Positions 18,829-29,182 are shown, counted from the stretch's first letter. The stretch is DNA of 64,000 bases from Punica granatum (GCF_007655135.1 NC_045130.1:9796001-9860000), one strand, 5' to 3'. The notes: generated by a model not told the origin, from the sequence alone. Translations and numbers: made by a program.

Positions 18829-18865
18829 AAATATACGCGGATTATAAACAGACTAAAAATTAAGG
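18816..18865. repeat. 50-bp spacer between inverted copies B and C
   Basis: B and C are inverted about the axis 18840.5. Pairing stops at 18815 and 18866, leaving 50 bp that hold most of the B primer site, the TATAATCCGCG motif (minus strand) and a second copy of the 86-aa 3' flank. C begins exactly after the primer-binding sequence. Confidence 0.85.
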
Positions 18866-18897
18866 ATGTTTAGGAATCCAATTAGTAAATAATCATC

Positions 18898-19521
18898 ATG
18901 TTAGGATCTGGTAATCTTGAAAAACTTCTAAAAGAAGTAGGCTATCAAAGAACTCTAGGCGAAGCCTTTAGAAACAATCCTTATTTTGATGAAAATAGCA
19001 TTCATGGTCTAGCATTTCCCACAGAGAAATATCTAGACGAAAATAAGTCTTTAGCTGAGTGTACCCAAGGAGATAAGTACCCTCATATCAGTCATACGTT
19101 CCACCCTCAGTTGAACGTAATAGTCGACCTATTAGTCAGCCTTAATCAAAAGATTACTCAGAAACAACATGAAGAAATCTCTAGCTTAAAGGAAGAGCTA
19201 AATGAAGTCATTAGGAGAGTCAAAGAAATCTCGTTTAAAGAAACATTAGACGAAACTACCAAGCTTTTAGATGAAGTCGTAGGAATCCGAGAGTCTGTTT
19301 CAAAAGGGGGGAAGGAACCTCATATAGAAACACCCACAGAAGAAGTCTTTAGAAAAATTATTCGTGAAGAACTCGTCAGATTCCATGACAGACCTAGAAA
19401 GCATGAACTTACTCCTCCTATGACCATGCCCTGGCAAAAACTCAAGCCAAGTGAAATCTGGAATCCTTTAGACCAACCTAGAGCCCCTAAAGGTTATAAG
19501 TTAGTCAAAGAAGATTCTTAG
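18898..19521 (+). CDS. 207-aa coiled-coil protein, copy C
   Basis: Complete, ATG 18898 to TAG 19519-19521. N-terminal 65 residues are a mixed region with a leucine-rich start (LEKLLKEVG); 70-135 coiled coil; 175-207 Pro/Trp-containing tail. Polypurine tract 1 at 19302-19317 encodes SKGGKE. Possible virion-associated protein by gene position only. Confidence 0.8.
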   Translation: MLGSGNLEKLLKEVGYQRTLGEAFRNNPYFDENSIHGLAFPTEKYLDENKSLAECTQGDKYPHISHTFHPQLNVIVDLLVSLNQKITQKQHEEISSLKEELNEVIRRVKEISFKETLDETTKLLDEVVGIRESVSKGGKEPHIETPTEEVFRKIIREELVRFHDRPRKHELTPPMTMPWQKLKPSEIWNPLDQPRAPKGYKLVKEDS

Positions 19522-19523
19522 TC

Positions 19524-21944
19524 ATGAATTCTAAAGAAATCGCTGATAAGATGGCTAGTCTTAAGTCTAGGATTGCCCAACTTAAAGTCTTAGAGCAGGA
19601 AACCGCTAGGTTAAACCCTAGTCGTGAAGGAGTCTCCAGAGAAATAGATGCTGCTGAGAGAGCTTACGCTGATCTCAGTGATAGAGAAAGAGATTCTTTA
19701 AGATTCGAGTCGTCTAGAGGAAGTAGGCGTCAAACAAAAGCAGAAGCTGAAAGAGAGCAAGCTGAAATTCATAGAAGGAATCTTAGAGAACAAGCTGCTA
19801 AAAAGAAATCTGATAGAGAACGGTATGAAGAATACCTTAGCAATCTTAGAGAAAGAACTGAAAAAATGAAAACGAAGTTTGACCGCTTCGAAGAAGATTT
19901 TCAGGCGTCTTATAGAACTCCTCCAACATTCAGACAACCTACCGATAAGTCCCTTAGGACAGGTGCTGGTTTTGCAGTCTACGATAGTGCCCCTGAAACC
20001 CAGGCGTCTAGAGAATCTGGTGTTGTCATATACGACCCAGAAGCTGTCTATGTTAGGAGTCGAAAAGAAAAAGAGTCTAAAGATAAGCAAAGATTCGAAG
20101 AAGCCTCTAAAGGCTACGAAGAGCAGGCTAAACTAGATAAAGCTAGGTTTGAGAAACTCAAACAACCAATCCCTTTAGATCCAGAGATCTTTGATCTAAC
20201 AAAAGATTCTGCCTATAGAAGTTTTGAGAAACGAAGGTTTCAAGACTATAGGGATAAAAATGAGTCTGACTCCGAAGAAGAAAGGAGATTCGGAGATAGG
20301 ATTAGAGAATCCTCTGAGTCTGAAGAATCTGAAGCTAGCATTCATAGTAGTATGCCCAGTTTAGTCACAGCTGCCGACGAAGAAACTCTGTCGGAAGTCT
20401 CAGTCTCTTCTAGTAAGAAGTCTAGTCGCAAGACTAAACCTAGGACTAGGTCCATTAGTCCTATTGCCTCCAGATCTAGGTCCAGATCTGATCGTGCTAG
20501 GTCCCCTATAGACCAAGCCAAGTCTCCAAAAGATAAAGCATTCAATATGACTGAGGAACAAGGTGATGTTATGTTCGCCTTTTCTGATGAAGAAGTCTTA
20601 GAACCAAGATTCAACATTGGCCAAGAACGTAGTTTCCCAGCCACCAAGCGTAGGGATCGTCCTACTAAGAAAGAAGAGTCTTTCATAGAAGAACATAGAG
20701 AAGGTAAGGATTCTGATTACAATAGAAATTTTGATAAAGATTTCTATAACCAAGGATTCTTCCAAGCAGGTGGAAAATGGAAAAAGGAAACTCCTCAGAA
20801 GTATAAACTTCTGCGAACTGGTAACACCAATTCTTTCGGTTCAGTCTTAGATCTTGATTGTGTTGATGACAATCAAAAAGTCCTAACTGATTGGGTCATG
20901 AAGACCAAATTAGAAGTCTCAATAGGAGAAGAGTATAGCAAGCTAAACAATAGAGAACTCTGGCAACTCTTGTTGCATAAAACTCGAGGACAGGTACATC
21001 TGTATATGTCTATGATTTCTACTCTTATTAACTATGATGCTAATCCTTTTGTTTCATTTACTCGTAATGAAATTTGGAATCATTTTGTTACTAACATTGA
21101 ACGTGAGTTCATTGGTTCAGTCACGACAGGTGTCGGAGCAATCGAAAAGCAGCAGGAGCTTAAGCATAAAATGAATAAGCTAGAAATCTGCGACATGTGT
21201 TACTTTAATTCTTTTTATTGTCAGTTTAAGGAATATTACTATCAGCTGATAGAACCTGCAGATATTACTGCATATAGGAATCTTTTCATAGACAAACTTC
21301 CCTATCCAGTGTCTAGCGTGGTCAGAGAAAGATATGATCATGAAGTCGAAATCGGAGCAGTCTACCCAACTTTAGGAGGAATAGCCTCAATTGTTAAGAA
21401 GCATATGGAAGAAGTCTGTCTCAGGCGTAAAACTGAGAAAATGATGAAGAAAACTAGAATATGCTGTGGTCCAGAACAAGGGCTAGATATTCCTCAGCAG
21501 TATGGCTGTCGTAGTCTGTCAAGAAGAGTCTCTAGGAAGAAATCTAGTATTCCTAAGAAGCGCTATCGCCTTAAGCGATATTCTGGCAGTAGGCCACCAT
21601 GGAAGAGTCGGTCTAAGAAACAAAACTGGAAGAGTCGAAAGTTTTTTCGAAGGGGGGGAGGATTTAGAAAAACCAACCCTAAGAGAAAAAGTCTAGATAA
21701 GAAAAGATTCTGCCCTGAAGGCAAGAAAACATGCCGTTGCTGGATATGCAACGAAGAAGGTCATTATGCGAATGAATGCAGTCAAAGAAAGAATCGTAAT
21801 AATAATCGTGCTCAGGTATTCCTAGGTGTCATGTCTAGAAATTATGAGCCAATAGAAGATTCTGACTATGATTCTGATGAGTCCTATTATGAGTTAGTTA
21901 CTGACTCAGAATGCTCAGATTCGGAGTACTCCAGTGATGACTAA
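19524..21944 (+). CDS. Capsid protein with zinc knuckle, copy C (intact)
   Basis: 806 codons, ATG 19524, TAA 21942-21944. Residues 1-130 coiled-coil and charged; about 240-280 acidic and Ser-rich; about 285-330 Arg/Ser repeats (RSRSRSDRARSPID); 390-640 capsid core; 650-735 strongly basic with polypurine tract 2; zinc knuckle C739-C742-H747-C752; acidic tail (DSDYDSDESYYE). The acidic ends, basic stretch and CCHC knuckle are the caulimovirid coat-protein pattern: the knuckle and basic arm bind pregenomic RNA and acidic termini are typical processing or phosphorylation targets. The only fully open CP in the window. RT starts 8 nt before its stop. Confidence 0.92.
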   Translation: MNSKEIADKMASLKSRIAQLKVLEQETARLNPSREGVSREIDAAERAYADLSDRERDSLRFESSRGSRRQTKAEAEREQAEIHRRNLREQAAKKKSDRERYEEYLSNLRERTEKMKTKFDRFEEDFQASYRTPPTFRQPTDKSLRTGAGFAVYDSAPETQASRESGVVIYDPEAVYVRSRKEKESKDKQRFEEASKGYEEQAKLDKARFEKLKQPIPLDPEIFDLTKDSAYRSFEKRRFQDYRDKNESDSEEERRFGDRIRESSESEESEASIHSSMPSLVTAADEETLSEVSVSSSKKSSRKTKPRTRSISPIASRSRSRSDRARSPIDQAKSPKDKAFNMTEEQGDVMFAFSDEEVLEPRFNIGQERSFPATKRRDRPTKKEESFIEEHREGKDSDYNRNFDKDFYNQGFFQAGGKWKKETPQKYKLLRTGNTNSFGSVLDLDCVDDNQKVLTDWVMKTKLEVSIGEEYSKLNNRELWQLLLHKTRGQVHLYMSMISTLINYDANPFVSFTRNEIWNHFVTNIEREFIGSVTTGVGAIEKQQELKHKMNKLEICDMCYFNSFYCQFKEYYYQLIEPADITAYRNLFIDKLPYPVSSVVRERYDHEVEIGAVYPTLGGIASIVKKHMEEVCLRRKTEKMMKKTRICCGPEQGLDIPQQYGCRSLSRRVSRKKSSIPKKRYRLKRYSGSRPPWKSRSKKQNWKSRKFFRRGGGFRKTNPKRKSLDKKRFCPEGKKTCRCWICNEEGHYANECSQRKNRNNNRAQVFLGVMSRNYEPIEDSDYDSDESYYELVTDSECSDSEYSSDD

Positions 21945-24086
21945 GGAGAACCCCAACGCAACATTCATCCAGGTTAAAATCCGTGGAAAAACAGTCATGG
22001 CCTACATCGACACAGGTGCGAGCGTGTGTTTTGGAAAGCCTAGTCTGCTTCCAGGTAAGTACTGGAAACCCATAGAATATCCTTTAGAGATAGCAATCGC
22101 TGACAAGTCTGTTCTTAGAATTACTCATAGAGCCGAATTTGTCAATCTTGTGATAGAAGGAGTCAGGTTTCCCACACCAAGCATTTATAGGCATGATTCT
22201 GGCATGGATCTAATCATAGGAAATAACTTTCTTAGATTATATCAGCCATTCGTTCAGAGAACTAGGTTCGTTGAACTTACGTGTCCTGATTTAGAAAATC
22301 AGAAGAAAAGAGTCATTCAAATTCCAATCTACCATAGTAATAGAATTAAGCAACTCAGGTTGTTAAACTATCTTTCTAAGTCTATCCAGGAGTTGGAAAA
22401 CGATATTGATTCTGCCGAGATAGAACGGCTTTTAGATGCAATCACTAGTGATAATCCACTAGACCAGTCTAAGAATAGAAATAGGATGCTCGTAGAAATC
22501 AAGCTCAAGGATCCTCTTAAGGAAGTTAAAGTTCCTAATAACATTCCATACACCCTTAAGGATGTAGAAGAATTCAAAGAAGAGTGTAAGCAGCTCTTAG
22601 AATTAGGAGTCATTAGAGCTAGTAAGAGTCGCCATAGCGCACCAGCATTCTACGTTGAAAATCATAATGAGCTAAAACGCGGTAAAAGGCGTATGGTCAT
22701 TAACTACAAACGCATGAACGAAGCTACCTTCGGAGATGCGTATAGTCTTCCTAGAAAGGATTATATTCTAGCAAAGCTAAAAGGATGTCAATGGTTTAGC
22801 ACTCTAGATGCAAAGTCTGGATACTGGCAAATCCGTCTTGAGGAGTCCACCAAGGAATTAACAGCATTCACTTGTCCTCCTCAAAAGCAGTATGAATTTA
22901 ACGTCTTACCTTTTGGTCTTAAACAGGCACCATCAATCTACCAAAGATTCATGGACGAGAATCTCACAGGTTTGGATTCTTTCTGTTTAGCATACATAGA
23001 TGATATTATCATCTTTTCAAAAGGAAGTCTTGAAAATCATAAGAAACATCTTAAAACTGTTTTAAAACGATGTTTTGATAAAGGAATCATAATTTCTAAA
23101 AAGAAAGCAATCCTTTGCAAAAAGAAATTGATTTTCTTGGTCTCACGATCAAGCAAAATGGAGATTTTAGTCTTCAACCTCACATTCTTGAAAAATTGAA
23201 TCTATTTCCTGACAAGATGGAAGATAAGAAGCAGTTACAACGTTTTCTTGGTAGTCTAAACTACATTTCAGACCAAGGATGGTTGAAAGACCTATCCAAG
23301 GCAAGAAAGAGTCTTCAAGAAAAGCTTTCTGAAAAACGAGTCTGGACTTGGTCCGAAAAAGATTCAGAAAATGTTCGATATTTGAAATCTATTTGTAAAA
23401 ATCTTCCACCTCTTTACAACCCTTCTGAAGATGATTTGATTATCATTTCAACAGACGCAAGTGGAGACACTTGGTCCGGAACGATGACAGCCGTCGTCGG
23501 TAAAGCAGTCGAGATTGATTCAAAGGACTTCTTGTCCATTCTACGGGAGAAATCCTATGAAGAGGTTGATGCCTCAAAAACACTCCAATTCCATGGTTTA
23601 TTTCCGGCCAGAAATTCTGAATGGTTAAGTCATGGTCCGCTGTGTTACAACGGCGACGATAGTAGTCTTACTAAGGCCCGATCTGAGAAATCAGTCCGCC
23701 TTAGGCGATTGCGGGAACAATCGCGTCCCTCGGGGACTTATTATGCTAATATAGCTTCTGTCTTACAGGAACGTCTGTGTAAATATGTTTGCGGTTCTTT
23801 TTCAAAGGCCGAACAGAATTACACAACTCATGAGCGCGAGCTCTTAGCAGTCATTAAAACCCTTAAGAAGTGGCGTGTCGAACTTCTACCCCGGAAGTTT
23901 ATTCTGAGAACTGATAGCAGCTATGTTACTCGGTTCAGGCATCTCAAAGGATTCAAGCAGGGCTACAGCCAAGGGAGGCTCATCCGTTGGCAACTCGAGC
24001 TCGAGCCATACACATTCGTGGAGCAACACATCAAGGGCTCCCAGAACTTTCTTCCCGATACTCTGACACGGGAATGGAAGCCGTGA
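21937..24086 (+). pseudogene. Protease-RT-RNase H polyprotein, one frameshift, copy C
   Basis: ATG 21937; stop TGA 24084-24086. An A6 run after TTTGC near 23120 is A5, breaking the frame between YIDD and the RT connection. The downstream part stays open from 23115 to the stop, so RNase H residues are intact in the shifted frame. The same A6-to-A5 change occurs independently in copy I. Confidence 0.9.
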
Positions 24087-25680
24087 AAGCACTCGAAGAT
24101 ATTGTGGCCAGTAAAATGGCTATGATAGAGTCTCTTATGAAGGAAGTCGAGAGTATTCAGCTCCAAAAAGAGCAACTTGCGAAGATTCTCGGCTTAGAAG
24201 TCAAGAAGGAGTCTCTCCCAGCTGAGACTCAAAAGGAATCTCTGCCAGAAGGCATTCAAGAACTCATTCCTGATTACATTCAACAGTCTGCTGAGCAAAG
24301 AAAGAAAGAAGTCGGTGATCAAGGAACTTCTTCCTACATTCCCAAGCAAGCTGTTCAGACCAAGAAAAAATGGTCCGAATATTCTGAAGATGAGTCAGAA
24401 GTAGAAGAGTCCAAGCTCTCTTCTACCCGCAAAGAAGAGTCAACTGCAGGGTCCAAGCTCCCAGCAGTCAGCACAGCAGTCTCTGCGGCGAAAGCTTCAG
24501 AGAGCAACCTTCCAGAAGATTCTCTCTGGCAACATGCCAGACCCAAGAAATTCTATGTGATCTTCAATGGTCCTATGCGAGGACTTTATGATGAATGGCA
24601 CAAAGTCTCCCTTCATGTTCAGGGAAAGCCAAACATCATTCACAAGAGTTACAAAACTCTTGCTCTCGCCCAGGAGGCCTTGAAGGAATCAGGCAGCACC
24701 TTTGCTGCTAAAGTCTCTGCTGCACCGTTTCCGCAGCATGAAGGAATCAACAAGCTAAGAAGTCTAGGACGCATTCCAGGCGGAGCTTCTAGCTCTACTA
24801 GTGTCCCGACTATCTCAAGCATTCCTACCCGCGAGCAGTTTGAGAAGAAACAGATTCTCACAGTCGAACAATACCGTGAGAAGTTTACTCAACTGGTTGA
24901 GTACAAGGAAGCTTACAAGTCTTTGGGTTTCTACCCAGTTTGGCGCCATGCCTATGGTCCAAAAGCTATTATTCTACCAGAAGCCTCTTCGGAGACGGTT
25001 TATGAATTCTTCATGAGCGGTCTCGTGGATACAATCTATTCCAATGGAAAGTCTATCACTGAGCAGTTCAGGCTTTTCAATGGAAGATTCAAGGAGGCTG
25101 TCGCAAAATTCTGCCATGGAGTCATGGAAAGCAAGGATATCTTCGTCAAATGCCATTCTTCCTATCCAGGATTTTTTCCAAGGGGGGAGGATATCGAAGA
25201 AATCCCACTAGATGCTCATCATCTGGTGACCGTTGGCAAAAGCAATCTCAATTATCCACCAATTGATACTTGTCCAGCTGAAGCACTCAGGCAAGACCAT
25301 CGCGATGGCTACTATATAGTCAACTATATTGGTCTTTGCAAACGTCTACAGAATATGCAAGAGCAGACTGCCGTCCGCTACAAGTCTGCCACAGTTCTAC
25401 TGGTGTCTCACCCTACTAATCCTAAGTTCAAAATGAACCTGCCCAGGAGAGGGTTCTCCGAGTCTTTGAAAGGCCTATCATAGACCTTGAAGTCTGCAAA
25501 CCAAGAAATCGGGCTGAACTCTGCGTAAATCTCTCCGGATCCAAAGGAGAATGGATTGGCAACCACCAATGCCAATTATGCAGTCCAAAGCCCAAGGAGT
25601 CGTCAAGCCCATCGAAGGATGCTGAAGGATCCAGCCCAAAAGGAGTCTCTGATTCGGAGCTGGAACCGATTGAAGACTGA
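24074..25680 (+). pseudogene. Viroplasmin / transactivator, frameshift, copy C
   Basis: Begins at ATG 24074. A C3 run near 25438 is C2, so translation would stop at 25481-25483, losing about 80 C-terminal residues including the CxxC. The viroplasmin-type domain is upstream of the break and intact. Normal stop position is 25678-25680. Confidence 0.88.
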
Positions 25681-26330
25681 CGTCATCCCTAACGTCCGAA
25701 GAAGTCTACAGCTATGTAACAGCTGTATGTGTCGGCCACTAGGGCCTTGTCCTTTTGTGTCTTTTTCTTTTGTGGCACTGACACCATATGGGCTGTCAAC
25801 CACTACTTTTGGTTAGTGCGCCTTTTGTCGGCCACTCTCCACCTTTTCCTAGATCTGAATCTCAGCCGTTGCTTATCAATGGTTGAGATGCGTCGTGAGG
25901 TATCTTCTCTCCTCCTTCTCTTCCTATATAAGGGATCGACCTCCGTCGGTCTTAAGGGAGCGAAATAGGTGAGATAAGAGTAAGAGGTTGGGTCGAGACC
26001 GCAGGCAGAGGCATAGGAAGGTGTCCGCCGCCGTAGCCGCAGGTATATCCCCTGGAGCCCATCTATCTCTCTACGTACCTCCGGTCCGAGAAGACTGTAA
26101 ACTCCCTATCCCAATTCCATTGTTCGTTTACAATTACTATCAATAAAATTTGTTGATTGAAGCATATCCACTCCCAGTTATGTTTAACTGTCGAACAATT
26201 ATGTTCTGTTATGATTCATTGTATTCTTTTGTCTGCATAATCTGTGAACTAATCTCTGAATTCTTATTCTTAAATCTCGAAGAACTCTCAGACATTCAAC
26301 TCTGAAGCGTAAATTCCAGGTATAGTCTTT
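25681..26330 (+). promoter_or_regulatory. Promoter, leader and polyA signal, copy C
   Basis: TATA box 25925-25933; AATAAA 26142-26147. The as-1-like element (25678-25694) has its second TGACG changed to TAACG, which may weaken it. Confidence 0.78.
26180..26305 (+). CDS. Leader small ORF, 41 aa, copy C
   Basis: ATG 26180, TGA 26303-26305, ending 25 nt before MP; same protein as A. Confidence 0.48.
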   Translation: MFNCRTIMFCYDSLYSFVCIICELISEFLFLNLEELSDIQL

Positions 26331-27354
26331 ATGGAAGATCTTTATTCTGTAGTATCTTTGCGTGATGAGTCTGGTGATTACTCTACTGATATTCTTATCG
26401 AAGATGCTAGGATAACAGAAGTCGAAAGAAATGGAGTCATCACTCTAAAGGATGGATCTGGTTTTAGATCTAAGTCTAAAAAGAATCTGATAGGTAGTCT
26501 TCTTCACAGTCGTAAAAACATTGTATGCTTAGGAAGAACAGTCGAAGAATTTCCAATCAAACTTAGAGAAGCCAAAGGTGATAGGTGCCTTACACTTGTA
26601 AATTCTGAACAAGTCAATGATAGAATCAAGAAAATGAAAGAGTCTGATAGGTCCAAGATAGGTTGGATTCATGTGTCTACTATCCAAATCTTAATTAAAT
26701 CTACATTCAGACGTGGTATTCATTGTCCAGTCAAAATAGTCGTCATAGATAATCGTATGACTCGTGATTCTGAGAAGGTCATAGGAATCATTTCTGGTGA
26801 TCTTGGTTATTCTGTTGTCAAGTTTAATGTTACTTGCAACTATGCTATTCCTCTGTCTTCTTCTAAATTTAACAATTCTCTTGGTCTTCTTTTCGAACTT
26901 GAACGAAAAGATATCATGGAAGATGCTGACATTCCATTCAGCATTACATATGCATGCTCATATGCTCTGTCTAATAGTCATCATTCTGTAGAATTCATCA
27001 ACAAGGACAAGATAGTCATAGATGAATTATTCGCAAAAACTTCTACTAGGTTAGAGCCTATTTCTAGACTTCCTCTACCAGTCATCGAAGAAGCTAGTTC
27101 TTCTCGTCTAGTCAAAGTCCCAGAAGCTATTTCTGAGCCCTTAACAGTCAGTAGAATTCGTGAAAATCTAGATCGTCTAGAGAGTCTTAGGCTTAAAGAT
27201 TATTCTGATAAAGGATCAGTCATTAGTGAAAATGAAATCTTGGAGAAAGCTCCTGAGGTCATAGTCTTGCCCCATAAAAGAAGATATAGCAGAACTTAAG
27301 AGTCAAGTCAATGAACTCAGTATCCTTACTAAGGATCTTTCTAGAAGAATCTAA
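26331..27354 (+). pseudogene. Movement protein, C-terminal frameshift, copy C
   Basis: Open to about 27275, where an extra base (CATAAAAGAAG in place of CATAAGGAAG) shifts the frame and stops it at 27297-27299. The 30K core is intact; the last 20-odd residues of the helical tail are lost. The tail is where partner binding is expected in this family. Confidence 0.86.
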
Positions 27355-27543
27355 GTCGCTTGACAAGCTCAGGTTAACTACCCGAGTTTCGGAATCAAAT
27401 AGCCCATGCTCCGGCAAGGCCTCTCGATGCAGTCACATTCATTGAAGCATAGCTTATGAAACATTCTGTGAAGCATACTCCTAACACATGGTGAGATCTC
27501 CGAGGAAAGCCTCTTATTTCTTCTATTTTGATTCTTTGCTAGG

Positions 27544-27912
27544 ATGCGTCGTTCAAAACACCCTAGGCTTCAGAAGTCAATAAGATTCGGTCCTCCAAGG
27601 ATGTCTAGGAAGAGACCTCTTGAAGAAAATATTCTAGAGATCAAAACTGCAACCCAGTCTTTCCTCTATAGAGAAATGGTCAAGGCTATCCCCAAAGATA
27701 GAAAGATTCAGCTTACAGAATTAATCTGGATTGGAGAAACCATTCACCTGAAAGGATATTCCGAAGAAGAACAACTCTACCTCCTAGAAGCTAGTGAGTC
27801 TAGGAAGAAACTAGGAATCAAAGTCTCAGAATTCTGTTCGGATTGTTTTCCGTATGTATTCTTTACAGAAGGAAATGGTTGGAGAGTTGTTACTGGCTCA
27901 TGCTCTTGTTAA
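27544..27912 (+). CDS. 122-aa CxxC protein, copy C
   Basis: Complete and identical in protein to A. Its stop is TAA where A has TGA; the overlapping hydrophobic frame changes CTG to TTA at the same bases, silent in both frames. Confidence 0.75.
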   Translation: MRRSKHPRLQKSIRFGPPRMSRKRPLEENILEIKTATQSFLYREMVKAIPKDRKIQLTELIWIGETIHLKGYSEEEQLYLLEASESRKKLGIKVSEFCSDCFPYVFFTEGNGWRVVTGSCSC

Positions 27913-28022
27913 TTGCATTCTTGTTTGCTGTAACGTCTATTAATTTTCTGCCTTTGCAAGTTATTATTCTGTGTATTTTCATTTGGATTCAAGTTATGAA
28001 AAGTCTTTCAGATTTTCCCTGA
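27900..28022 (+). CDS. 40-aa hydrophobic ORF, copy C
   Basis: ATG 27900, TGA 28020-28022. Same protein as A although the nucleotide sequence differs in the overlap. Confidence 0.67.
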   Translation: MLLLIAFLFAVTSINFLPLQVIILCIFIWIQVMKSLSDFP

Positions 28023-28032
28023 AATATTCTTG

Positions 28033-28293
28033 ATGGATCATTCAGATCGTGATCTTACTGTTAGAATCTTGTCTCATATTTTGAGATTAACTCGTCTAGA
28101 GCGTCAGGACGCTGCTGTATATGCTTTGAAATCTGTAGGATTAGAAACCCTACACCACTTTGATAGAGTCTTGTCATCTGTTATAGATAGATGTCCAAAT
28201 GAAAGTCTTTTAATAAAATTAGTCGAGTGTAGAGCCTGTGTAATTAGGGCTATTCATGAATCGTTACGGGATAGAATCCGTAGAAATTCTTAA
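28033..28293 (+). CDS. 86-aa helical protein, copy C
   Basis: ATG 28033, TAA 28291-28293. Three changes from A: His for Arg at 3, Tyr for Asp at 30 and Ser for Pro at the end. Confidence 0.7.
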   Translation: MDHSDRDLTVRILSHILRLTRLERQDAAVYALKSVGLETLHHFDRVLSSVIDRCPNESLLIKLVECRACVIRAIHESLRDRIRRNS

Positions 28294-28311
28294 TTTTGAG
28301 TCTGTTTATAA

Positions 28312-28720
28312 TAGGATTCAGAAGTCAATAAGATTCGGTCCTAAACTGACCAAAGACGAGAAGAGAGTAATCCGAGAAGAAAGAATGTCTAGAAAAAGAA
28401 CTCGTGAAGAAAATACTCTGGATTTCAAGACTTCTTCCCAACTTAGAAGCTACCAGGAATTAGTACATAGCATTCCCTCGGCTAGGAAGATTCAGCTAAC
28501 TGAAGCAATCTGGATTGGAGAATTAATTCATCTGAAGAATTATTCCCCGAATGAGCAACTCTATCTGATAGAAGCCTCTTCTAGCAGAAAGAAATTAGGA
28601 ATCAAAACATCAGAATATTGTTCTGAATGTACTCCTTATATATTCTTTGTAGAGCATGGTGGCTGGAGGTTATCCCTTCTGAGAAATGCTCTTGCTAATA
28701 GCATTCTTGTTTGCTGTTAG
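28312..28720 (+). pseudogene. 122-aa-like CxxC gene, 5' truncated and frameshifted, fragment D
   Basis: In frame from the RIQKSIRFGP segment; the normal start is missing at the junction. Compared with other copies it has about 14 extra residues (KLTKDEKRVIREER) after the basic N-terminus. The CxxC (CSEC) is kept. A one-base loss in the last codons removes the usual Cys-rich end and runs the frame on to 28718-28720. Confidence 0.72.
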
Positions 28721-28808
28721 TTCTATCAATTTTATGCCTTTGCAAGTTATTATTCTATGTATCTTCATATGGATTTGCATAATGAAAAGTCTTTCTGATT
28801 ATCCTTGA
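28686..28808 (+). CDS. 40-aa hydrophobic ORF, fragment D
   Basis: ATG 28686, TGA 28806-28808. Same length and same two apolar runs as A, with several synonymous substitutions and few conservative replacements (for example Thr to Ser, Leu to Met), although the overlapping 122-aa-like frame is damaged. Confidence 0.66.
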   Translation: MLLLIAFLFAVSSINFMPLQVIILCIFIWICIMKSLSDYP

Positions 28809-28817
28809 ATATTCTTA

Positions 28818-29078
28818 ATGGATCGATCTGACCGTGATCTGACTGTTAGAATCTTATCTCACATTTTGAGATTAACTCGCAGGGAGCGGTCTGATGCCGC
28901 TGTAGAAGCTTTAAAGTCTGTAGGTCTAGAAACCTTACAACTTTTTGATAGAGTCTTAGCATCTGTTATTAGTAGATGTCTTAATAATAATCTTTTAATA
29001 AAATTAGTCGAGTGCAGAGCTTGTGTCACTAGGGCTATTCATGATTCTCTTAGAGATAGAATTCGTAGAAATCCATGA
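28818..29078 (+). CDS. 86-aa helical protein, fragment D
   Basis: ATG 28818, TGA 29076-29078. About 80% identical to copy A, with CRAC and the basic C-terminus conserved. It starts nine bases after the hydrophobic ORF stop. Confidence 0.72.
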   Translation: MDRSDRDLTVRILSHILRLTRRERSDAAVEALKSVGLETLQLFDRVLASVISRCLNNNLLIKLVECRACVTRAIHDSLRDRIRRNP

Positions 29079-29110
29079 TTTTTAGTCTGTTTATAATCCG
29101 CGTTAGAATT

Positions 29111-29126
29111 TGGTATCAAAGCCATG
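29111..29126 (+). promoter_or_regulatory. tRNA-Met primer-binding site, fragment D
   Basis: TGGTATCAAAGCCATG: one mismatch to the consensus TGGTATCAGAGC, preceded by TTTATAATCCGCG. It shows the uninterrupted order 86-aa ORF - TTTATAATCCGCG - PBS - 207-aa start that other copies break. Confidence 0.78.
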
Positions 29127-29152
29127 TTTAGCAATCCAATTAGTCATTAATC

Positions 29153-29182
29153 ATGTTAGGTTCAGGTAAGCTTTTGAAATGA
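29153..29182 (+). pseudogene. Truncated start of a 207-aa-like ORF, fragment D
   Basis: ATG 29153 begins MLGSG as in the 207-aa ORF but stops after nine residues (TGA 29180-29182). The stop overlaps the next ATG as ATGA. Either a junction or a real short cistron of a divergent genome. Confidence 0.5.

Larger units (their letters stand above)
9372..18865 (-). mobile_element. Endogenous pararetrovirus copy B (lineage 1), full unit
   Basis: The only copy in the window that spans a whole genome, about 9.49 kb. Both ends contain a 23-nt stretch ending AGTCTGTTTATA (one mismatch), so the unit is slightly longer than one genome and gives a genome length near 9.47 kb. All frames are open except CP. 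Confidence 0.92.
18866..28310 (+). mobile_element. Endogenous pararetrovirus copy C (lineage 1)
   Basis: Starts just 3' of the primer-binding sequence and ends at the same TTTATA as copy A, so it spans almost exactly one genome opened at the primer region. Polymerase, TAV and MP each carry a single one-base frameshift; the other frames are open. Confidence 0.92.

Noticed and set aside
28256..28311. N-terminal part of an apparent 154-aa ORF across the C/D junction
   Set aside because: The first codons are the end of the C 86-aa gene in another frame; only the part after 28311 is homologous to the 122-aa gene.
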